From: Anarhynchus alexandrinus | Lineage: Eukaryota; Chordata; Aves; Charadriiformes; Charadriidae | Length of the DNA: 64,000 nt | Direction: 5' to 3' | NCBI GenBank assembly: GCA_008711295.1 | Contig: VUYV01000323.1 | Coordinates: 7,244 to 71,243, forward strand | Shown: piece by piece, positions 21,757 to 33,902 of the stretch | Position numbering within the stretch: the stretch's first letter is position 1 | Layout of the letters: each line of letters begins with the position of its first letter | Made by a program: the position numbers and the translations under genes | The notes under the pieces: generated by a model | Databases searched by the model: none | Told to the model about the DNA's origin: nothing | What the model saw: the letters and a program-made list of their open reading frames with translations, nothing else

Positions 21757-22030
21757 ACAGAAACAGAGAATGACTGAGGTGGGAGAGGACCTCTGGAGAT
21801 CACCTTGTCCAACCCCCTGCTCGAGCAGCGACACCTACAGCAGGTTGCCCAGGACCATGTCCAGACGGCTTTTGAGTATCTCCAAAGTTGGAGACTCTGC
21901 AATATCCCTGTGCAGGGTGTTGGTCGCCCTCACAGTGAAAAAGTGTTTCCTGATGTTCGGATGGAGCCTTCTGTGTTTCAGTCTGTGCCCACTGCCTTTT
22001 GCCCTGTCACTAGGCAACACTGAAAAGCCC
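21757..22030 (-). mobile_element. CR1 LINE 3' fragment, second subfamily
   Basis: The left end carries a decayed ACAGAGAATGACTGAGG, then GAGGACCTCTGGAGATC and CCCCCTGCTCGAGCAG. The ORF2 end can be read in reverse (HRRLHPNIRKHFFTVRA and LEILKSRLDMVLGNLL). It differs from the copies at 16.3 and 17.1 kb in its 3' UTR, so it belongs to another subfamily. Confidence 0.9.
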
Positions 22031-22657
22031 GTCTCTGTCTTCTTTAATGGAAATAAAATAAGACCATAAGCCTAAGAAGTAGGAAAACACAGAATCTTCT
22101 TATAAGGGTACAGTGATTGATGCTAAATGCATGTTTACGTATCACGTCAGTTTCTGAAGAACATAAATACTGCCTTACCATATATTAGTCCTATCACTTA
22201 ATCTAAGTTACTTGCTTTCCATCTGCACAGGTTGAGCTGTATATTCTAGAATACAAACATTACTCTATTGTATGGTTTCAGCAGGCTGATTCCCTGCTGG
22301 CAATCAATGCAAAGACAAAAGGCAGCCTTGTGTGAAAGTCTCAAGAATGCTGTGCAACACCCTGCTGCCCAAGGCACTCACATACACTATCGCATCAATT
22401 TAAGTTAACTTGAAAGAGGGCAAAGAACATTTTCAACTCTATTTTGCTCTATAGGGGCGAGTGACACTATGTATGTATAAATAATGCATTTATTCTTTCA
22501 AAAAGAAGTTCGACATCCACAGATACATTAAGGTGACCTTAACCAAGCAGACAGATAGTCCATTCCTTCCCTCGCACCCCGCTTTTGCAAATAGCAGTAA
22601 AGAAGAACTTATATACAATCAGGACCAGGAAACTCTGTTGTTGCTGGGGGTACTTAC

Positions 22658-22700
22658 CTCTTTCTGGGAGAGAAGCGCTTCCTTGTGTACATTCCTCCCC
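22658..22700 (-). CDS. candidate 43-bp exon, unknown gene
   Basis: The minus strand has a near-ideal acceptor (catactgtgtgttattttcag) and a near-ideal donor (AAAGAG followed by GTAAGTAC). The exon is short and all three frames are open. The frame that joins the phase-0 exon at 16952-17093 enters in phase 2 and reads GRNVHKEALLSQKE. The same entry phase is the exit phase of the next candidate upstream, 22865-22945, only 164 bases away. No family recognised. Confidence 0.35.
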
Positions 22701-22864
22701 CTGAAAATAACACACAGTATGAGTAGATTAGCTCACAGAGGATGAAAATATTTCACTGCTTTGTTTACTTTCATTTGTGACCAATATACTTCAAAACACA
22801 GGTCAATACAATTTGTCTCAGCGACCTGGTGTCTCCTACTGGCTATCACAGTAAATCCACTTAC

Positions 22865-22945
22865 AAGAGCAGTAAGTTTACTCTTTTTATTTCAAAAGCC
22901 TTTATGTATGGAACATTATGTTCAAAACTCTTCAAGTGAAAGTGA
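22865..22945 (-). CDS. candidate 81-bp exon, unknown gene
   Basis: On the minus strand the acceptor is good (gtcattccctttcag) and the donor is GTAAGT after a non-standard CTCTT. One frame is open through all 81 bases, phase 2 at both ends (HFHLKSFEHNVPYIKA...). It joins the exon at 22658-22700 in frame. The other two frames contain stops. Composition is AT-rich like the surrounding DNA, so chance openness is possible. Confidence 0.25.
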
Positions 22946-23390
22946 CTGAAAGGGAATGACTTTTTGTTTCTTCTCCGAAGTGTCAGACACAAAGACAATA
23001 CGATAATTTTCCTCTCTTCTTGCTAACTGGGATGAACGTTCGGGAGATATGTATCAAAAAATATTTCTGTATGTGAAACTGCATTTGTCACCTGGGAATT
23101 AGCTATGCCTACTTGTTACGCTGACCAACCAGACAGTGACCAGATGTTAATTCACTGAGAACCTTGCGCTGCGCTATACATATTTTAAAGTGCCACTAAA
23201 GCTTGCAAGAGCAGAAGCTAACCTGTCCAATAGGATACTGGGTCATGGTGCAAGAAACTTCAGTTCTTATTCCCATCCTGTTTTCAAATACATACATGTG
23301 CACACATAATGAGTAGGTGTGACCTCATTGCTAAGCCTTGCAATAAACATTGCTAAATTTTATATGAGTATACGAAGAGTATCTGAAGGG

Positions 23391-23820
23391 TGAAGGGTCT
23401 AGAGCACAAGTCTTTTGAGGAGTGGCCGAGGGAACTGGGGTTGTTTAGCCTGGAGAACAGGAGGCGGAGGGCAGACATTACCGCTCTACAACTACCTGAA
23501 AGGAGGCTCTAGCAAGGGGGAAGTTGGTCTCTTCTTCCAGGCAGCAAGCCATAGGACAAGAGGAAACAGCCTCAACTTGCACCAGGGAAGGTTTAGATTG
23601 GATATTAGGAAAAATTTCTTCACTGAAAGGGTCATCAAGCATTGGAACAGGCTGCCCAGGGAAGTGGTTGAGTCACCATCCCTGGAGGTATTTAAAAGAT
23701 GTGTAGATGTGGCGCTTCGGGACATGGTTTAGTGGTGGACTTGGCACTGCTAGGTTAACAGTTGGACTCGATCTTTAAGGTCTTTTCCAACCTAAACGAT
23801 TTTACCGTTCTATGATTCTA
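23391..23820 (+). mobile_element. CR1 LINE 3' fragment
   Basis: Here the element points rightward. It begins within ORF2 (GAGGAGTGGCCGAGGG, matching the [11 protein letters not shown] region), carries [20 protein letters not shown], and ends with TTCTATGATTCTA at 23820. A frameshift near 23480 disrupts the reading frame. The 3' half is close to a reverse copy of 16256-16505. Confidence 0.94.
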
Positions 23821-25566
23821 AAAAACTTCCCTTACAAAGTAAGTATAATAAGCAAACTTCCCTTTGGTTTCATTTTTCAAATCCAAGATGTTTATAGGAG
23901 CTATTTAAATTCCCCCATCATCTTCTTGGTAGTAACTCCATGCAGCTTTTCTAGTTGTTGCTTAAAAAACCGAACAAAACTAACAAAAGCAAACCAACTG
24001 TCTCTTGCCATAGATTATGACATTATGCTAAACTGGCACTGGTGAAAAACAAGACCACAGGTACTCAATACATTTGGTGCATTAGAGTTGGCTCCGATTT
24101 TTTTTTATGAAGCACTGCAAATAAGGACGTCTTCATATAGTTTTTAGCACAGTCGGTGTTAGGGTTACAGAAAGCAATGAGACTTTGGGAGTTTGGTGTG
24201 TGCTACTGGGACTATGCACTGGTAAGCTATCCTTTGTTAACTGCACCTTTAAGCATGTATTTATTCAGAATTTTGTACAGGGGATCAGCATGCTGCTTAA
24301 TTGCAAATTATTGATTAAATTTAAAAAAACTGGGAGGTTTTTCAGGAGGTCAGCTTGACTGGCATACCAGTTAAGCTTCAGCAGACAGCAAACACAAGGC
24401 TAAATTTCTTTTTCCAATCAACTACTGATCTAGCAAGGGCAGTTTGTTAAAAAGTGTGTGTTTTTAAACTAACAGCCACAAGTAACCAGTCAGCTCAGGT
24501 AGGACAGTATTTAAGAGAATAGTAAAAAGATACTTAAATTGTCCTAAATCGCAATGAGCTTACAGTCTATTAATTTGCACAACCAACATAGAATACCATG
24601 ATAGTGTTAGCACAGCCTCTGGAAAAACTTGTCTCATATGCACAATGGTGACCTGCTTTGATAGTTATTTTTGGCAAGTTGTATCTAATCTATAGTCTGA
24701 AATTAGTAAATTGACTCGTAGCTTATAACCAAAAAAATGGGGTTTGGTTACAGTTCTGCGTACGCATGTTTTCATTTTTAAAAGTTGGCAGAGACTTATT
24801 CAATATCAGCAAGTTTAGCTAAGACACTGGCCAGATTCTTCTGGGATCCATACTTGCATTATGATAAGGGAGGTTCCCAGGTTTTATTTCTAGCCCTTAC
24901 ACTGAAACTAGCCTGTGGCACAATCTGTCACCGCACAGCAATCAATACAAACTCATGCTCCTGTTTGTCAATTCCATTTGATGGTCCATGCGGTACTGCC
25001 AGCATTGACCATCAAGGGACAAAGTAATGGAAACGCATTTGAGAATCTGGAACAGGAGCCCCTGCAGGATTGCCATCAGAGGTGTGAACTAAGAGAAATT
25101 TACAGAGCAAGAGAAGCAATCTGCCTACCGTACCACTGACTGCACACCCCTTTAATCCAGACAGACCTTATGCATATTGCAGATAACTCCTCTTTCATTA
25201 AATAGCCCTCTCGTTTGACCAGAGGGCCACAAAAGCCTGCTCTTGCTGTGCTCTTTGCTGCCCAAACTTAGAGATAGTGCTCAACCAGTTTCTCCCAAGC
25301 CCAGAAGTCTTCTTACCACATCTGTATCATAATTTACCCGCCACGTCCTCTAAGTACTGGCAGAGCTCTTACAGCTGTTCTCTGCAATTTAACCTCCCAG
25401 ACGTACACTCCAGCAGGAAGGCCCACTGTCTCACACAAAGCTGGTTTTCTAAGCCAAAACCAGCATGGCTCTGGGGCCACAGCAGCACTGTTTTAAGAAT
25501 ACACTTCAACTAAACCCAAATTCCAGAGTCCTTCCTCTCCAGAGCAGCATGAGATCTACTGGCCAC
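23821..25566. other. unique AT-rich DNA, nothing recognised
   Basis: No repeat or exon could be supported. A weak 33-bp minus-strand exon-like segment lies near 25323-25355. Confidence 0.45.
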
Positions 25567-25571
25567 AGTTT
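25567..25571. repeat. 5-bp target site duplication (left)
   Basis: AGTTT directly before the LTR, repeated exactly at 26221-26225 after it. Confidence 0.85.
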
Positions 25572-26220
25572 TGTCGTGGTTTTAGGACGAACCGGGCATC
25601 CGTTGAGCGACAGATGCTCTTCAAAGAGAGAGGCAGAGGAAGGAAAAAGAGACTTATGAGTTTAGAAGGAACTAAACTACTTTAATGAAATATTAATAAT
25701 AAAATTAAAAGGAAATATTGAAATATATACAAAACCATGTCAAGCTCCCAGGATGACAGTCACTGCATTCCAGATCTGGATACGGGATTGGGATCAAAGG
25801 CAGAGGAACAGACAGAGTCCTCCTCAGACGCGGCCACTGAAGAAAGAGCGCTGACCCTTTGATCCCTCAGCTTTTATACTGAGCATGAGGCAGATGGGAT
25901 GGAATACCCTGTTGGTCAGTTTTGGGTCCCTTGTCCTGTCCGCTCCTCCCCGCAGGTGGGACCCCACTACGTTTTTCTGCTTCTAACCCCCTAACGGGAC
26001 ACGTAACAGAGTCAGCTGCCCTCGGGTGTTATAGCAATAAGTATAAAAAAGACCCCCTCCGCACACCGTGCCTGGGCATCAGCTATAGACATCGGTCTGA
26101 TAGCTCTGAGAGCGAACAGTGTCTGCACAACGTGCTGTTAATTTCAGTAGTTAGAAGAGGCCCAGCTAAGAAGTAAAATTACTGAACAAAATTGGTCTTA
26201 TTTTACCTCAAACCAGGACA
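25572..26220 (+). mobile_element. solo LTR of an avian endogenous retrovirus
   Basis: A 649-bp block begins TGTCGTGGTTTTAGGACG and ends CAAACCAGGACA, that is 5' TG and 3' CA, flanked by perfect AGTTT duplications. Inside it are a stretch resembling avian ERVL-type LTRs (GGGATGGAATACCCTGTTGG and GGTCAGTTTTGGGTC) and a TATA-like TATAAAAAAG at about 26042. There is no primer-binding site, gag, pol or env next to it, so it is the remnant of recombination between two LTRs. A 5-bp duplication fits class III (ERVL-like) elements. Assignment to a named family needs a repeat library. Confidence 0.85.
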
Positions 26221-26225
26221 AGTTT
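26221..26225. repeat. 5-bp target site duplication (right)
   Basis: AGTTT, identical to 25567-25571, which fixes both LTR borders. Confidence 0.85.
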
Positions 26226-28559
26226 ATACCCAAATATTCTAGTGGTTAGTAAGGTCAAAAATAAAATCCAAGAATCTTTGATACTAAAAAAGCTCACCCT
26301 TGCCATCAATACCTTTCAAGGCCCCCTACCTGGAACTAATGCCTCTCTGAGGGCTGTCTAGATGCAAATCTGCCACCCACAGCCACCGTCTACCCTGAAC
26401 GTGCCTTAAACGAGTTCTCCAGCTCCCTTTTCAAGAGCAGAGCCAGTCAACTCCAGGTATGCCTGCTCCTTCCAGATGCAGCCATAAGGGGCAATTGGAA
26501 CCATTCAGTAAGGCTTTGGTAAGGTTTTTCAAGCATAAGGCTTAAATATTATCTCATTCATATAGGTAGGTTAAGTGAAAATACCAGCATGGTATCCCTC
26601 AGCCTTGGGGCCTTCAAAAACCTGCTAACAGAATATAGAGGCACAGAACAGTGACAGGCTCACTGCTGGAAGCAGGGACCCTGAGGTCAGGGAAGCACAA
26701 AGGAAAGCACAGCTACTTCTCTGTTCCAGCGGGACTTTTCCTTTAAGTGTTGGTCTACTGCCTAGTCTGTGTCAGCATGGTAGAATTCTATGCGCCTTAT
26801 ATGGTTTGTTCTGAAATGGATGGCTCTTTTAATGACTTCACAGATTTTTTTCATCCTATAATCACATAAGAACATTTTCACATCATTGTCTTCGTTAACC
26901 GAAATCATCAGTGCACACGAGAAATATCTTTGGCACAACTTCACTGTGCAAATCTTCACATGAAATTATTACCAAGGGACTTTACACTTTATTTTAATTT
27001 CCAGCATATATCCTAGTCTGTTTTAGAAGACAATGCCTTGCTTAACACCTCACATTGTTCTGTTGCCTTGTACTTGAATAAAATGAGTTCCAATTACGAG
27101 ACTGCTGTTTTGATGCTGGTTTTACACTCTTTCTGGAGAAACACAAATGGGGTTAAAACGAGCCTGGTAAGGGAACCAGACTCTGATAGGCTACATAGAA
27201 TTTCCCCCCTCGCCCCCCTTTTTGGAGTTCAAAATGGTGAAAAGAAACTCAGAAAGTCTTCCGCTTGTTTGGCAACTAACAGAAAAATATTTCTGTTTGC
27301 ACTTAGCAACACTCCAAAGCAGAATTTTTAGTACAAAATCAGTTTACAGAGCCTATGCTGTTACTCCAAGCTCTCTGCAACAGTTTTACTCCGGCTTCTT
27401 GCCTTTTAGACATCTTCAGGGCTGAGAATTTTTTCAGGAGACTCCACTCAAGAAAAGCTCTCCACAGCTTCCCTTTAGGATACTGCTTTTTCAGAGTATC
27501 TTACTTGTTTTTTTAAAAAATAAATTCAGAGGAAAGACAGATAGCAATAAAAATACCTCCACCATTAACACGGAAAAATGGAAATACCATCCTTATATAG
27601 AAAGACTGTAGTATGTTGGGGTTTTTTGCTTTATGGTAGAAAACAGATCTGTACACACAAAAATTAGAAAATTATTATTTTCAGTCTTTAATATTATATT
27701 ATACAGGAAGGATTTTTAAATGATGAGCATAATTTGTACACTTATTAAAAAGCATAAAGTAAACGATTAATGTAGAAACGGGTAGAGTTTGTACGTTCTC
27801 AGAAGCAAGATTGCCCTCTAATCTGCCAACTGAATTCACACAGTCTCTCATCTAATGTGACTCTGAATTAAAGCTAGGAAGTTAAGACCTGATGTTACTT
27901 CAGTTCAACAGAAAGACATTAATTATGGATCCTGATCCTGAATATATTCTGTAACTATCTAAAAACTTCTTGCTTTATTAAAACACAAAGAATGGTAAAA
28001 GGAAATAGCTGATAAAACAGTTTCAAAGCAGCTGCCTAGAACTTTTCACGGCAATTAGCTCAGTTCACAGACTTCAAAAATATAAACAAGACAAATACAG
28101 AAGAATGACATTTTCTACATTCATAAAACTATAGATCGGCATTTGTAAGCCCTCATGAAGACACCTAGCCCTAATCCTAACTAGGTATGGTAGTTTAACA
28201 CCTAAAGGGCAGGGGGCAGATATCTATTGTTGATTTATCAAATTATGGCATTTTCTATCAGACCAACATGATGCATATAGGCTTTGAAATACATAATCCC
28301 AATGCCAGCTTCTGCAGTTATGAAAAAAGGCCTATGCTAATAACAAAGTTAGTTTCATGTTCTGGTGTTCCACGTGCCTGTCTAGCTCCTCAGTTTAAGG
28401 GATGTGGCCTGAGGCCACAGTCATGATAGTGAGCTATATAGAACACTGGCAATAAAACAAGTATAGAATTCTTGTAGGAACTGAAAAATAAAAAAAAACG
28501 GTATGCATACATGCATTAAACTGGAATGGTAAGTTTACCTCATGAGTCTCATGACGTAC
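26226..28559. other. unique AT-rich DNA, nothing recognised
   Basis: No gene or repeat could be supported. A good minus-strand acceptor near 26691 has only weak donors after it. Confidence 0.45.
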
Positions 28560-28651
28560 CTTCTGTAAGATCTTTAGCAGATATCTGAAACCTTAAGCAA
28601 AAGTTCACATAAGGTTTGTCAAAACGTAAAGACAAACAATTGTCTGCTTAC

Positions 28652-28697
28652 CTACAAGAAACATTTCTGATTGTCCTTCAGTCACAAGAATGATTCT
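28652..28697 (-). CDS. candidate 46-bp exon, unknown gene
   Basis: On the minus strand the acceptor is gattcccgtggcccacag and the donor is TTGTAG followed by GTAAGC. Only one frame is open (entry phase 0, exit phase 1), reading RIILVTEGQSEMFLV. It can be joined in frame to the exon candidate at 33903-34003. A 25-bp micro-exon-like segment at 28560-28584 lies just downstream with good splice sites, but it would introduce a stop in this frame. Confidence 0.28.
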
Positions 28698-31600
28698 CTG
28701 TGGGCCACGGGAATCTCAGGCTGAGTCTTGGCTGACTACAGGGAGCTGCACATGTGCATAATGAGACCTGCTGCTAAACGGCAGAGTCCCACTGGAGAAC
28801 AAAGTGCTGTGCTCACAGACATTTTGTACTTTGGCAAGCTCAGTCATCAGTGAAATGACATTTAATTTTTTTATATCTAGAAGAGTAATTGGGTGAGCAG
28901 GACCCATCAGACTGCAAGCTTCCCATCTCCATAAGACAGAAATATACTTCGCAGCTATCCTGAAAGGAAACTGGAGATAACTTGGCACTGTGCTGTAGGT
29001 GCAACACATCACTGCTTTCGAATTGCAGAGCCCAGTTCAAAGAGACGAACTGCTTTGCCCTACTACTGGAGGGCAGAGTGCAAACTTAGAAGACAATTAC
29101 AACGCATTTGTAATTTAAAAAAAAAAAAGAATGACTGCAGTGGAAGCACACTGTGAAAAGATTAGAAGATAAATACATTTTGAACAAAAATGGTTATGTC
29201 TTTACTCTGTCATGTAACACGCTACTGCAGAAATCTCCAACATAGCACAGAACAGGTGTGTTCATATCAGTGTGGTATTGAGCAGGAGTTTTTTACAGCT
29301 GAGCTGCTCTTAAATCCTGTGCTCTGGTTAAGGTATCGCATGGGCATACCTCGTCACAGGCGAGGACAGCCCCGGCACCTGTCACTCAAGCCTGCGCTTG
29401 TACTGACGGTTCCTGTAGTTTGGCTAAACTGGAGAAAAAGGAGTGGAAAGACACAATAGTTGTTTACAAACAAAAATTTTTAAAAGGGGAAACTGTAAAC
29501 AGTTCAACAACTAAAGAGGTATTGAAGAGAAATCAATGAGACAACTGAACATGGACAAACTTTCAAAGCAAGTGATGGACGCACGTAGTTGACAAAACAC
29601 TCAACATCATTACATGGAGATTATTTCAATATTGGTGTTTGATTTGAAAGGATGACTGGGCAGGTCTAATTTCTCTGTCTACTAATTTCCATCTAATTTC
29701 TCTCTCTCCTCTTTTTAAGTTGTATTAGGATAACATTTCAAGTATCAGTGCTATGCATGAATTCCAGAAGACACTTGTGCCAGTGGCAAGGGAGACGTAC
29801 AGCATCTGAACGAACGCAAGGGAGCCTCATCAAAATTTCAGCCTCCTGTTTTTTTCGGAATGCTTGCTGTTCTCCTTTCAGATCTGGAAAGTTGGAGATC
29901 GACATATCTCTGGATTTTTTACGCTGTGATTCTTTTCTCCTAGGATCTATGCCCTACTGGTTCTGGGAAACTTGTGACCTCTGCATTTTTAATTAGAACT
30001 CGAAACTTTTTCCATAGTAACATATTTTGATGTCGCAAATACAGAATCTGTCAAATCAAACAACTTCTGGTCAGATGAAGTCCAAATACATATAAACGCT
30101 GAGCAGCAATAGGATGCATGATATGACACAGTTAAGAAAAAAATGAAAAAGAGGGATGGAAGTCTTGGCTTTGGTTAATTTATAAGTTTGATCTTAGCAA
30201 TTAATGAATCAATAGAAATATAAAAGAATTACATTGCATGCTGAACTGGTTTAGACGAAGAATTCTTAAAACTAATTTCCTTGCAGTTGAGAACAGATAA
30301 AATCCAGCCGTCTGATTGGTGTGTCAGCACTCACATGGTACAAAGGCAGTGAACTATTCTCAGGAAATATTCTAGATGTGGAAAAAGCCTTACTCACAAA
30401 GATGAACTGTATAAGCAGGCGGTGAAAGAAAAAGAAATCCTCTGCAACAAAACCTAAGCTCAGACATTAACAGACCCAGGAATAATGTAATTCAATATGA
30501 TGGGTTAAGAAAAATAATTTAGTATAATACAGCAGTTGTATATGTATTTTTTCAAAAAGATTTATTTATTATACATACTTGCGTGTGCCAAAAATATTTT
30601 TTTCAATAAGAAAAACTAGGAATTTTTGTCATTCAGATACACTATTTATGTGTTACTATAGTTCATTCACTGATTCTCAATTACAGACATTTTTTAGTAT
30701 TACTATTCTTGACACCTACGTAAGCTTTTTAAACATATTTCAGTGTCCGGAGACTTGCACAGAATAGTGCTTCCTGTTACCTTTTCCTTGTAATTACCAA
30801 GAAAGGCAATACCAAATTTCCTCTCTAATATGAAAAAGTCTTATACAAAAATATTATTTTCTGATTAACCAGACTTTTGCTCACTCTTACCATAGTCAGT
30901 TACTTGTGTTTCCTTTTCCTGCTTTAAACTCAGATTCGGCTTCAGACTAAGAAAGCATCTTTTGCTGCCATTACCGATACCATGCAAGACAATCACCCTT
31001 CTGCGAGGACACCCATATGTAATTCATTGTCAGGCCAGCAGCCAAGAGATATAAATGTGCTCATTAAGTTTTTTAAAACAAATGTTGAACTGCATGAACA
31101 TCTTCAAGAAGAAAAGGCAAACACCAATGTGGGAATAGCTGCATGATTACTATCCCTTTGTCTGTTCCATCTGTTTCCACTTTCCATAAAAAACACTGGA
31201 ATATTAAGTTAAACTTGGTGTGTTTTAACCTTGCATTGCAAATAAGGCCTTTCTGGGGTTCCTGGATCCTCCACTATGACAGGCACCCTGCCTGAGTATG
31301 TGTTGGGGGAGAGTGGCACAAAAACACAAAAATATTTCATAGCAGATATCTGATATTTCCCCTCATCTGTCTCTGGTATAAAAGAAAACAGACTAAGTTC
31401 AACATTCCATAAAATGTACTTCGGTAGCTTGCAAGACTGTCTAAACAGAGTATGAAAATAGATGACACTACACGATTTAGACTTTCTACTTTAAAGTTAA
31501 ACGCTCTATTTGTATAAACTCTCCTACAACTGTCAGAAGAAGTCATTTTTCAAATTAAACACTTCATCTCACCAATTGAAGAAAAAAAAAACCCCACAGC

Positions 31601-32389
31601 TGTGAAAGCTTTGATTTCCAAAAACCGCAACATTTTAAAATTCATTTAAAAACAAGATGGAACAATTTAATAAATCTATTGCTACATATAATATTCATTT
31701 AAGCAATTTGGCAGCTAGTTTGCTGGTAATATACACGAGATAGAGAAGGAGCATCACTATATTTATGTATGCCTCCAAAAGGACCATATTATTTTTAAAA
31801 ATCAAAGAGTAAAAATGGAGTATTTTAGAGTTAGAGAAAAAAATTCCAGGGTTTTGCCTTCCAAGTATAGATTGTTCAAGATTACGCCTGCAGCAAACAG
31901 GCGTGTCTTCTGTCTAAGCAGCTTGGTGAGAGAAGTCCAAACTGACCTTGCTTTTACAAAACCACCAGCATTTATTCACTTTCCGTGTTTGCAGTTTTCC
32001 CAGCTATTTCCATAGACCCTGGCTGCCTCATGGGTCCTAAGGATGCCATAACCTTAAACAGTCTTATAAATCTAGAGGGGGAAATGATCTGTCTCTTGTC
32101 TTAAGCAGAGAGCCTAGAATGTCTACGGGACTTTACCAGCAAAGCTGCTGAAAAAAGAGCCAAGATTCAGGGGTCCGTGACCTTTCCCAGCCCTCCTCCA
32201 CCAGCATCGGCTTGCAGCCTGCTCTGTAAAAGCTTCTGCTCACCCAGGGATCAAAATTAGAAATCTTCTCCAGGGACACTCTCTCTTTCTTCCACCAAGC
32301 CACTCATCAGTCCAATAAGGCATGGAAACCAGAAAGAAAAAAGTGAGTTAAAAAAATGTATGTCGCTCAGTCAGGGTTTCCCACAGTAG
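28698..32389. other. AT-rich DNA, one non-coding exon candidate
   Basis: A segment at 29350-29428 has an outstanding minus-strand acceptor (tgtctttccactcctttttctccag) and a good donor (GACGAG, then GTATGC), with five CpGs, but stops in all three frames. It could be an untranslated or non-coding RNA exon. The rest shows nothing recognisable. Confidence 0.4.
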
Positions 32390-33440
32390 AGGGTAAGCGC
32401 CCAGGCGCAGGGACAGTCTCACACTGCCCCATCAGCAGAGCTGAAGCCTTCTCGCTTCCGCCTCCTGCCTCCGGAGCGAGCGGCACCGGTGCAGAACCAG
32501 TGCCAAGCACTGTCCGGGTGATCCGGGCATCTATGAACTGTGTTTGTGTAAACATGTTTAAGCCGAGTAACATCAGCACTTAACAAGTGTTCAGGTCCTC
32601 TCATCCCCACCACTCATACAAATGTTCATGGCATTTCATTAATGGCGTATTTTCTCAAAAAATTTTTGGACTTATGACTGTTGTATAAGGCTTTTGGAAG
32701 GCCAGTGATAATCATACCACTTCTTGGAAAAAACTCCTGCTTAGTGCAGTCTCATTTTTACCGTGAGTCACCACAGATTAAGGTAAAATTGATAAATGTG
32801 AAGAACTTTCCAATAAACTAAAAATCAGATATTAAACGTAACCAACTGCAGTACACTTCTTTTTTCTTTCAGTTCAATTCACTAGTTGCTGGGTTATGAT
32901 TAGCCTTTTTTAGTGAAACCTAAGAAACAGTTTGTCTATCCCATTTTTGTGACAACTTCCAATGGCTGTCACAGGTTCTGCACGGGGAGGATGAGAGGTT
33001 TAGAGAGATTCTGCACCACCGTGTGAGCCACTGATGGCCGCGTCAGCGAGAGGGGACGCAGCTGCCGGCGCGGAGCTCCAGTGGTGCTTTGAATGGGTAA
33101 AATGTACTCTCAGAGAAAAATTCACGGCAGGTTTGGAAGTGGCTGTCCCAGGAACACGGGCACGCTAACGTTCTTTCAGCAGCACAGTTACAGCCTCTGA
33201 AGCATGAGAATCTCCTCTATTTGCTTTAAAACTGCTGCCCGCTGGCGGTGACAGACCCACCCAGTGCCACCTGTACCGGGAGAGGCCTTAGCAAGGTGCC
33301 ATCCCACAGGCTCCCGGCAGCAGCTACGTTATGTGCACGGAGGTCTGAAATTATAATAGACTTTACTGCAGGAATGTGTGAAGACCCACGAGGGACGGCG
33401 CAGTCCGCACGCGCTGCTCAGTGGGCTCTCTCTCCAGGAA
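32390..33440. promoter_or_regulatory. weak CpG-enriched region
   Basis: In an AT-rich setting this kilobase holds clusters of CpG (about 32430-32540, 33015-33080 and 33230-33420). It falls short of a typical island but stands out clearly from its surroundings. It may be a tissue-specific promoter or an enhancer. No start site can be assigned. Confidence 0.35.
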
Positions 33441-33546
33441 GGGAAAGCCTGGTCTCAAAATGTCTGATGAGACTACAGCACAAGCCGTGACGCAAGCCTG
33501 CTCTGGACTGGGACTACATACGAGTCACAGTATTTTTCCTTGAATA

Positions 33547-33665
33547 ACCACAGAATATCTCAAATTGGAAGGGACCCATACAGATCATTGAGTCCAACTC
33601 CCTGCTCTGCAGAGTACTGAATATAACTAAATCATATGGCTAACAGCATCGTGCAGAAATAGATA
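33547..33665 (-). mobile_element. old CR1 3' fragment
   Basis: AATATCTCAAATTGGAAGGG and the GATCATTGAGTCCAACTCCC signature are followed by ACTAAATCATATGGCTAA and a GCATCGTGCAGA body. The 3' end is at the left. Confidence 0.8.
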
Positions 33666-33676
33666 CATAAACCCAT

Positions 33677-33745
33677 ATGTAATATATATTATAGAATGTA
33701 ATGTAATATGCATAATATTATATGATATATATTACATATATGTAA
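33677..33745. repeat. AT-rich palindromic low-complexity tract
   Basis: Repeated TAATATATATTA-like units end in a perfect 14-bp palindrome at 33732-33745 (TTACATATATGTAA). It lies directly after a CR1 fragment and may be a decayed microsatellite. Confidence 0.7.
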
Positions 33746-33902
33746 TCACCAGAAGTATAACAGGATGTAAAAATGACTCGCTCACTCTTAGAAATCCCTG
33801 TACTACAGTAAATATCCACTGTTTTTCTGTACCCTTTTACTCTTTTTTGTGCTTACACTGACAGTCATAGGTATCCCAGGTAGCCATCTGCTCTCTGCTC
33901 AC

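Noticed and set aside
25922..26176. 84-codon plus-strand ORF
   Set aside because: It lies wholly inside the solo LTR and has no retroviral protein similarity that I can see.
28560..28584. 25-bp minus-strand micro-exon with good splice sites
   Set aside because: In the frame required by 28652-28697 it brings an immediate stop, so it does not fit the chain.
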